From assembly GCA_003116995.1 (NCBI GenBank), contig BDSL01000012.1, positions 726,001 through 790,000 of the forward strand: DNA of 64,000 nt, given 5' to 3'. Source of the DNA: Yamagishiella unicocca (lineage: Eukaryota; Chlorophyta; Chlorophyceae; Chlamydomonadales; Volvocaceae). The notes beneath the pieces are model-generated. The model did no database searches, was not told the origin of the DNA, and saw only the letters and a program-made list of their open reading frames with translations. The position numbers were made by a program, and so were the translations under genes. This document shows, in pieces, positions 57,180 through 64,000 of this stretch (position 1 is the first letter of the stretch; each line of letters begins with the position of its first letter).

Positions 57180-59086
57180 GGGCGGGGCAGGGCGAGGAGG
57201 GCGCCGCGTGGGTTCGGAAGAGTCCTGACGGGTGGGTTCTTAGGGGCCTGGGCGTTTTTGTTGTCATGTCCAGGTGCCGTGGAAGAGCTGTACCCGGGCA
57301 TGTGGCGGGATGCTATCTGGACGCTTTACGGACGGCGCCGTGTTGCGCCTTTTGACGTTGCGCCTTCGGGCAGCAGGGGTGGTCGTGTGCGTCGCGGCGG
57401 CGGCGGCGGCGGCAGCGGCGTTGAAGGGGAGGCGGTCTAGACACGGCGTTAGCTGCCATCGCGGGCGGGGGCGTGGTCGGAGACGGTAGGAGGAGGTTGG
57501 TCGACGGTGGGTCGTAGTCTTCGGGGCGGGGGGCTTGCGTCCTTGCATGAGGTGGCTGGCTGGCAGGCGACGTACATCTAGGATGTGCGTCGCCGGGCTT
57601 GAGCCGATTGGTGCGCCTGAGTCCCATCATTCCGCAATGGCCTTCACGCACCGTTTGTTTGCGACACACGTTCGTGCGCGCGCGCGCGCGTGCGTGCGTG
57701 CACTACGGGGCCTCCTGCCAGATTGAGCAAGAGCATCTGGAAGGCATTGCGGATACGATGGGCGCGGGCAAGCTGGCAAGTTGCATGGTCACGAGCCCTT
57801 GCTCTCGCGCATCGTCTCCTCATCGCACCCCAGCCCTAGGATGCTTCAACTCCTCGTGTTCGCGGTTCTCCGCTGCCTCTGCGTCGCGCCGAGCCCGTGG
57901 ACGCGTGCTGGAGCTGTTGTGCGAGTGCACCTGCGCCACGAGGCACGGATGTGAGGAGCGCGAGGAGTAACAACCCTTCCGCCGCCGTGGCAGCAGACGG
58001 AAAAACCCATGGCACGTGCTGTGGGTCGGCTGCCGCGCTGCATGATGCTGTTGGCCTGCCTGGTGTGGGTCCACCACCGGTCTGAGGTCGGGGCCTCTCC
58101 AGGCGCCTTGCTCTTCATCGTTGGTTGGTTGGTCAGGGTTATGAGGAGGCATGGCGGCCGTCTGTGCGGATGTCCAACGCCCATGTGGAGTCCGAAGTGC
58201 CGACCCGACCCGCAGCGATGGCAACCCCGTAGCCGCTGTGCGCGTGTAACCTGTCAAGTGAGCGGGTGAATCCCCTTCCCTTACAACGCGGTCGTTCAGA
58301 GCAAGGCGTGTAGCTGACCGCCGGGCCGTCCCAGCCTTTCCGGCTATTACACCAATCCATTCAGCGGCTTCCAGTTTGGCATATGCTCTTGGCAATTACA
58401 ACGATTGGAGACGGTCACAGACGTCCGTCCCAAATGCATAACAGTTTGCTTACTACCGTACCTGTGTGCTCGGTACCTATTGAAACTCCTGGCATAGGAA
58501 GCCTGACGGCTGGATCGGAACACTGGTCCCGGCGGACATTTCCACCCCAAATCCTTACGCTTGAAACGCGAAGTACCTACTAAGTTACGGCTGCACCGCC
58601 ATGCTTCCAACATGAGTGCAACAGCGCTCTCAGCTCCTGGTATGCGAGCCATACGTCCAATGTCGGACATGTGCGATGGAGGTCTCGTTTAGTTGCCGGC
58701 GCCCCTTCCCCCTCCTTCACCGGGCTTCCTCTCACATCCCCCCTCAAACACCAAATACCCCTGCAGCTCGCTGCAGGGTACAGGCTGCAAACCACACGAA
58801 GCAATGGAAGATGCAATTGCCAAGTTGAACTGTATAATAGATGAACCGAACCCGCTTGGGGAAGTCCATGACATGAAAGCCCAGCTCAAGAAAACCCCAC
58901 CCGTCCCATGAGGTCTCTTGTCCCGCCAAGCCTGCTGTGTTTCAGGGACCTCCTTTGCGAAGAGTCAAATGCGCAAACCTCACACGTCGTGTCGATCGGG
59001 AGTCCTGGTACCTTAGGGTGGGCGCGGAAGGTGAGAGCGACTCTGGCGACAGTGTCACATCAACACAATTTTCAACACGGATGCAG
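57180..59086. other. Convergent spacer: GYF 3' UTR and 3' flank of the last gene
   Basis: Contains the long GYF 3' UTR, a short alternating GC/GT microsatellite at about 57675-57702, and a plus-strand TGTAA at 58245-58249. The minus-strand TTACA-type signal near 58395 could serve the gene ending at 59087. Open frames here have no domain. Confidence 0.5.
58245..58249 (+). terminator. Candidate TGTAA polyadenylation signal of the GYF gene
   Basis: TGTAA about 1.07 kb downstream of the GYF stop. That gives a long 3' UTR, so an earlier unrecognised signal is possible. Confidence 0.35.
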
Positions 59087-62000
59087 TCAGGTGGCGACGA
59101 GGGCGGTTGCCGCCTGCGGCCGGGCCGAGGGGCCAATCTTCCGCCGCCAGGGCAGGCAGCCAGACTCCTGCACCGCAACCAGCAGCACAGCAGTACGGCA
59201 ACACCACAGCACAGGGCAGATCGGGGGATGGTGAGGATGGGGGAAGGGGGGGCCGACAAAAGCGGTTGACATACTAGGAACCTGACGAGAAGGAACCATT
59301 GGGAAACGAGTCTTGCGTTTTGACGGGTCGCGAGCCCGCGTCACTGCCCCCGTGCGTCGTAGCTTCCTTTTGGAGTAGCCAGCCCCCGCCAAGTTCACGC
59401 CACGCTAAGCCCTAGCGGCTCAGCTGCGTACACGCACTTGCACACACACATGCACACGCACCTGTTCGTACACCTGGTTGAAGAGCAGCACCTCCCGCTG
59501 TAGGTAAGCAGCGCGGGCCGCGGCAGCCCCATAATCCACGCGACCGCCGCCGCCGCCGCCGCCGCCCGCAGGAGCGGTTCCTTCCTCCGGGCCGCCAGCA
59601 CCCTCGGCCTCTCCACCCCCACGGCCGCCTGCCGCCGCCTCCCCAAACCCTGGCACACCCTCTGAAGAGCGCGATTGCGGCGGTGCCGATGGCGCCACCA
59701 TCCAGACATCCTCCTCCGCGCCTCCGCCAGCCCCGCCTCCGCCAGCGGCGGCAGCAGCAGCGCCGCCGGCGCCGGCGCCGGCACCAGGCCACACCTCCGC
59801 CGCAGGTAGCCTCCAGAACCTCCCCACCGCCCTCTCCTGTTCCAGAGCCGCCATGACACGGGCCACCAGCGGATGCGGCACCGCTGGCGTCACCGGCTGC
59901 TCCGAAACCGCGCCGGCGCCGCTGGCCTGCCTGCCGACGCCTCCCACAAGCGCCCCGCCGGACGCCGCGCGATCGCGGCCGCCGCCGCCGCCGCCGCCAG
60001 CCGGTACCTGCGGCGCCGCTTGGCCTACTACGTCATCTGGGCCGCCGCCGCCGCCGCCGCCGCCCTCGCCAACATCATCGACCGCCGCCGCCGCCAGCGC
60101 TATCTCGTCCTCCACCCCTGCGCACAGAATCCTTACTGCCGCCCAGCCAGGCCAAGACAACAGCCCGCCGCCGGATGCCGGAGCTCTTGCCGCCAGCCCG
60201 CCGTCATTGGCGCGGCCGCCGCCGCCGCCGCCGTCACCGCCGCCGTCACTGCCATCACCATTGTCGGCGTCGGCGTCGGCGTCCTCGCAGCCGCGGAGCC
60301 ACCAGCTCTGGACGCGCTCCGCCAGTTCCGCCGCCGTGGCGGCTGGGGCGCCCGTGCCGTACAGCGCCACCTCCAGCACGTCTCCGACCGACGGCGGCGG
60401 CGGCGCATTGGCGCGCACCATAAGGCCCATGCCACGCGCGTGCCCGATTGTCACCACCGCCTCACTGAGGCCGACGCCGACGCCACTGCTGGGGGATGCG
60501 CCAGACGGCCCGGCAGCGGCCTCCGGTGAAACGACCTCCTCCTCGCCCTCCGCGCCGCTGCCGCCGCCACCACCGCCGCCGCCGCCACCGCCGCCATTTC
60601 CTTTTCGTGGCTGGCGTTGCGCGCGGACTCCCCGGCGGTCCTCCGTACCGCGACCGGTTCCAGATTCCGGATCTACTGTGGCCTCTTGCATGACTGGATC
60701 CGACTCGGTCGACATGTCGGAGGAGCTGAATCCGCAGCTGCTGTACAAGGCCCGCAAACGCTCCGCCCGTGTGCCCAGGCCGAGCCCGCGGCCGTCGGCC
60801 GCTGCTGCGGCCGCCCCACCAGCAGCATTGCCTGTGAGGGCTGTTGCATGGCTCGCTGATGCTCGGCCCACGGCGTGCAGCGGAGGTTGCTGAATAGAGG
60901 GAAATGGGAGTCGGCGCCCGGGTACGGCGCCTGCGGCGGCGCCGCCGACGGTGTTGCCGCCGCCGCCGAGGTGTTGCTGCTGCTGCTGCTGCTGCTGCTG
61001 TTGGTAGTAGCTCTGGGAGCGGATCGGCAGCACGATGATCCGTTGCCGTTTGGATCCAGGCGATGTCGGCGGCTCACTCAGCGGCGCCGCCGGGCCGCTC
61101 TGACGCGTTGGTGGTCCGGCCGCGGCACCGCCGCCACCCCTACCTGCCGCACCGCTACGCGGCAGCTTCGCCGGCGTCGTCGCCGCCGCCGCCAGGGGTA
61201 CCCGGCTGAATCTGTTACCAAGCCCTGAGACCAGTCGGACTCCGCTCAACGGCACTGCCGCTGCCGTGAAGGATGCTCGCGGGCCGCCGCCGCCGGCGCC
61301 GCCAGCGCCGCCAACACCACCGGCGGCGCCGCCAGCGCTGGACGGCGGCCGCGGCAGCGGCGGAACGAGGGCTCCCTCCCCAGCCCGGGAGCGCTTCCGG
61401 TTACTGGGCTTGGCGGCAGCTACTGGTAGCTGCGGCTGTAGCTGCCCCTGCGCCTGCGCCTGTGCCTGTGGCTGCTGCGTCGTCGCCGCCTTCTTGGACT
61501 TCTTGTTTCCGCTCGGTCGGCGAGGCGCCGCCAGGGCCTGCGGAGTATGAAGTATAAAGTATGGAGTAAAGGAGGGACGGGATAATGGTAAGCGATCACT
61601 TGCTTGACAGCGCATGTGCGTGCGAAATCGGTTGCTTGCGGCAGTCATGGCACGCGGCACACGACGGCAGCTGCGCGGTGAGGAGTACTGGCTGCTCGTG
61701 TCCCCTTCTCGATTCATGGCGGTTGTTGTAACGGTTACAGTGGGTTCCAGTGGCTGCGCGGTGGAGCATTAGGAGCTGAAGACCCCGCCGTCGTCGGTGG
61801 GTCCCGTCCGCGTCGACATGAGATACCGTACTTGCCTTTTGGGCGCCAGCGGCAGCGGCAGCGCCACCAGCCGAGCCGACCGGCCCCGCTGCCGTACCCA
61901 CCGCTGCCGTACCAACCGCGGCCGACGGCCGCACCCCCTTCTTCACAGGGCGCTGCTGCGGTCGCTGCTGCTGCTGCTGCGGCGGCGGCGGCTTCCCGGC

Positions 62001-63980
62001 CTTCGCCACACTCTTAGGCAGCTGACCAGCAGCGGCCGCAACGCCACCGCAGGGCTCGACCGATGCCACCCCAGCTGTTGCCTTCTTCGATGACCGACTC
62101 CTCGCCTTTTTCAGAGGCGGCCCTTCATCCCTATAGCCGCCAGGCGCCTCAGCTGATGATGGTGGAGCTGAGGGCCCCGCCGCCGCCGTCGCCCCCCCAA
62201 CCAGAGCTGCTGCTGCTGACCGCTTGGGCGCCACCGTTGCCGGCCCGGTGCGGCCGCGGCCCGCGCCTGCACTCGCAGCTCCGGGTCCCACTCTGGCGCC
62301 GCCACCGGGTGCGACCCCGACACCCGCAGGTCGTGCGGCGCCTTTGGCGACAGGGCCCTTGACACCTCGCCCGCCGGCGGCGGCGCCCTGCTCATTGGTC
62401 AGACTACCGCCGGCGCCGGCACCAGCAGCAGCATCGCCGGCAGTAGAGGCTTCTCCGCCATCGGCCCCGCCTGCCCTGCTGCTGCCGCCTCTTCCTGCTG
62501 GCCCCAACCTGGTAAGCTGCGCAGTGGCGGGAGTATGTCGGCCACCCATCGGAGCCCCGGCTTCCGCTGGTCCTCCTCCTCCGCCGCCTCCTCCTGCCGC
62601 TGCGGCCACGGCCCGCTGCCGCTCCAGCGCCTGCGCTTCCGACTTCGAATACCTCTTAATCGGCCGCACGCGAGCTCCACCGCTGCGCCTCGCCCCTGTG
62701 CGGCCGCCGCCGCCGCCGCCGCCACCAACCACCTCCTCTCCGTCAGCGTCACCAGCGGCGGTGAGGCCCCCTACCTCAGGCAGTGAGTCCCCCGCGCTGA
62801 GGAGAGACCCGCTGGGCTCGCTGTCGAGCAGAAGCGGGCCCTCTCCTGGAGTGATCTCGATGAGCTCTGTGCCCAGGTGCTGCGCCGCCGCCCACATGTC
62901 CTGTATGGAGGGCAGCTGGGGCAGCAGCTCCGCCGGCGAGGGGCCCTGAGGCTGAGGCGGCTGGTCGTGGTGGGATGGCGGCAGGTGGAGCGGTTGGTGC
63001 AGATGGTGCTGCTCTTGTTGCTGCTGCTGCTGCTGAGGGGGCTGCTGGTGGGGCTGCTGTTGTTGCTGCTGCTGCTGCTGTGGTGGTGGTTGCGATGGCG
63101 GCTGCGCTCGATGCGTGACGTGGTGCGTGATGTGGTGGGTCGGCGGGCGTTGCGCTGCGGTGGGGCGGGGGGCTCCAGGGGGGCCGGCCGGCGGCGCATG
63201 GGGCTGGGAGCGCCGCCGCTTCACCACCAGCTGTGCGCGCTGCTCCTTCGGCGGGCGATGCGGCGACTGCACGGGCAGCGGCCGGTGGGGGGAGCTGGCA
63301 GCGACAGGGCCCCCTGCAGCAGTGTCAATGGCAGCTGCGCGAGCAGGAGCCGGCAGCGGGTACTCCGTTAGTGACGCTAGGCGCTGCAGCTGTAGCTGCT
63401 GGGGGCCCGCGGGCCCTGAGGGCACGCTGCGAGACAGGCTGCCGGCTGAGACCCTGAAGCTGCCGCCACCGCCGCCCTGAGGCACAACCTGGCCTTGCTG
63501 CTGCTGCTGCTGCTGCAGCCCTTGCTGCTGCTGCAGCCCTTGCTGCTGTTGCTGCCCTTGCTGCTGCTGCTGCAGCCCTTGCTGCTGCTGCTGCTGCAGC
63601 CCTTGCTGCTGCTGCAGCCCTTGCTGCTGTTGCAGCCCTTGCTGCTGCTGGGCCAGGAGGGCGGGCCCCCGGCGGTCAGTTGCGCCTTCAAACCTAATCA
63701 GCGGGTACGAGCAACTGGCGCCCGGCGGTGCTGTGTCGCAAGAGGGCTGCGGCCCGCCGCCGTACACGTGCTGCACCGCCGCCGCGGCGGCGGCGGCGGC
63801 AGCGGCGGCGGTGGCGGTGGCAGCGGCAGCGGCAGCAGGGCCGGCAGCTTGGGTGGTAGTGGTCGATGAGAGACCAGGGCTTGGGCCAGGGCCGGGGTTG
63901 AAACCCACAGGAGGGGGGATGCTGGCGGGTCCCGAACCGGCGTACGAACCCTGGCGCTGCAGGAGCGACCCATGGGTCAT
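59087..63980 (-). CDS. Large low-complexity protein of unknown function
   Basis: Minus-strand exons 63980-61836, 61537-59462, 59167-59087; 4302 nt, 1433 aa plus stop. The first junction uses a GC donor (AAAAG|gcaagt) with acceptor cgcag|GCC; the second is GT-AG (GAACAG|gtgcgt, gtgcag|GAG). The start is ATG 63980, 20 bases from the window edge, so upstream exons could lie outside. Most of the chain is Gln-, Gly-, Ala- and Pro-rich. Conserved-looking islands are LPSIQDMWAAAQHLGTELIE, RPIKRYSKSEAQALERQRAV, RLRALYSSCGFSSSDMSTES, VGDVLEVALYGTGAPA, HPLVARVMAALEQERAVGRF and AAYLQREVLLFNQVYEQ. Basic patches (KKARSRSSKK, NKKSKK) suggest a nuclear protein. I do not recognise a domain; a transcription or chromatin role is only a guess from composition. 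Confidence 0.65.
60965..61012 (-). repeat. CAG repeat (polyGln) in the last gene
   Basis: A minus-strand run of CAG/CAA codons encodes about ten Gln between RSQSYY and HLGGGGN in exon 2. Confidence 0.85.
63475..63665 (-). repeat. Gln-rich minisatellite encoding GLQQQQ-type repeats
   Basis: On the minus strand, units of about 18-24 nt (CAGCAGCAGCAAGGGCTG) repeat nine or ten times, encoding Gly-Leu-Gln(4-7) blocks near the N-terminus of the last protein. Confidence 0.9.
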
Positions 63981-64000
63981 GTGGGTTAGCTGTTGCGATG

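Noticed and set aside
59853..63371. Long plus-strand frames opposite the last gene
   Set aside because: They are antisense shadows of GC-rich, repeat-coding exons; their products are Pro/Arg-rich with no motif, while the minus strand gives a consistent exon chain.
1..64000. tRNA and rRNA genes
   Set aside because: I scanned by eye for cloverleaf-like or ribosomal sequence and saw none; a covariance-model scan would be needed to exclude them.

Overview
The window is nuclear DNA of a volvocine green alga (Chlamydomonas/Volvox relatives). The evidence is intron-rich genes with GT-AG introns of a few hundred bases, GC-rich coding sequence with long Ala/Gly/Gln runs, and the algal poly(A) signal TGTAA downstream of several stops. 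Gene models were assembled by hand from splice sites, reading phase and protein-family conservation. For most genes the summed exon length is a whole number of codons, which supports the models.

Layout. 0-2 kb: a glycosyltransferase gene (GT13/GnT-I-like catalytic part plus a C-terminal DUF4214-like module) on the minus strand. 2-7.5 kb: gene-poor, with short repeats. 7.5-11 kb: a minus-strand Ser/Thr kinase gene with an inferred 11-nt micro-exon. 11-19.3 kb: repeat-rich; a 5.27-kb candidate DNA transposon (13976-19248) has 36-bp terminal inverted repeats and carries an array of 112-bp repeats. 19.8-21.4 kb: a second copy of the glycosyltransferase, same strand, about 19.3 kb from the first.

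23.1-27.2 kb: UBLCP1, the ubiquitin-like-domain CTD phosphatase (minus, 9 exons). 28.1-34.3 kb: a large leucine-rich protein (minus, 9 exons) with an apparent one-base frameshift. 34.9-40.7 kb: ALKBH8, the RRM + AlkB oxygenase + tRNA wobble-uridine methyltransferase protein (plus, 12 exons). 41.3-43 kb: Mediator subunit MED8 (minus). 43.4-44.2 kb: a secreted cystatin (plus). 45.4-46.2 kb: a p32/MAM33-family organellar protein (plus, intronless). 46.6-48.4 kb: an EF-hand membrane protein (minus). 49.2-57.2 kb: a GYF-domain protein (plus, about 14 exons). 59.1-64 kb: an unrecognised, low-complexity nuclear-type protein (minus).

The right-hand 36 kb is an ordinary housekeeping neighbourhood with alternating divergent and convergent gene pairs and no evident shared pathway: transcription (MED8, UBLCP1), tRNA modification (ALKBH8), and mRNA binding or translation (GYF). 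The left-hand 28 kb is less gene-dense and holds the duplicated glycosyltransferases, the kinase and the mobile DNA. A set of short dispersed repeats sits in introns of several right-hand genes. The most unusual items are the GT13-DUF4214 pair, the micro-exon kinase, the transposon with its alternating array, and the intron-resident repeats.
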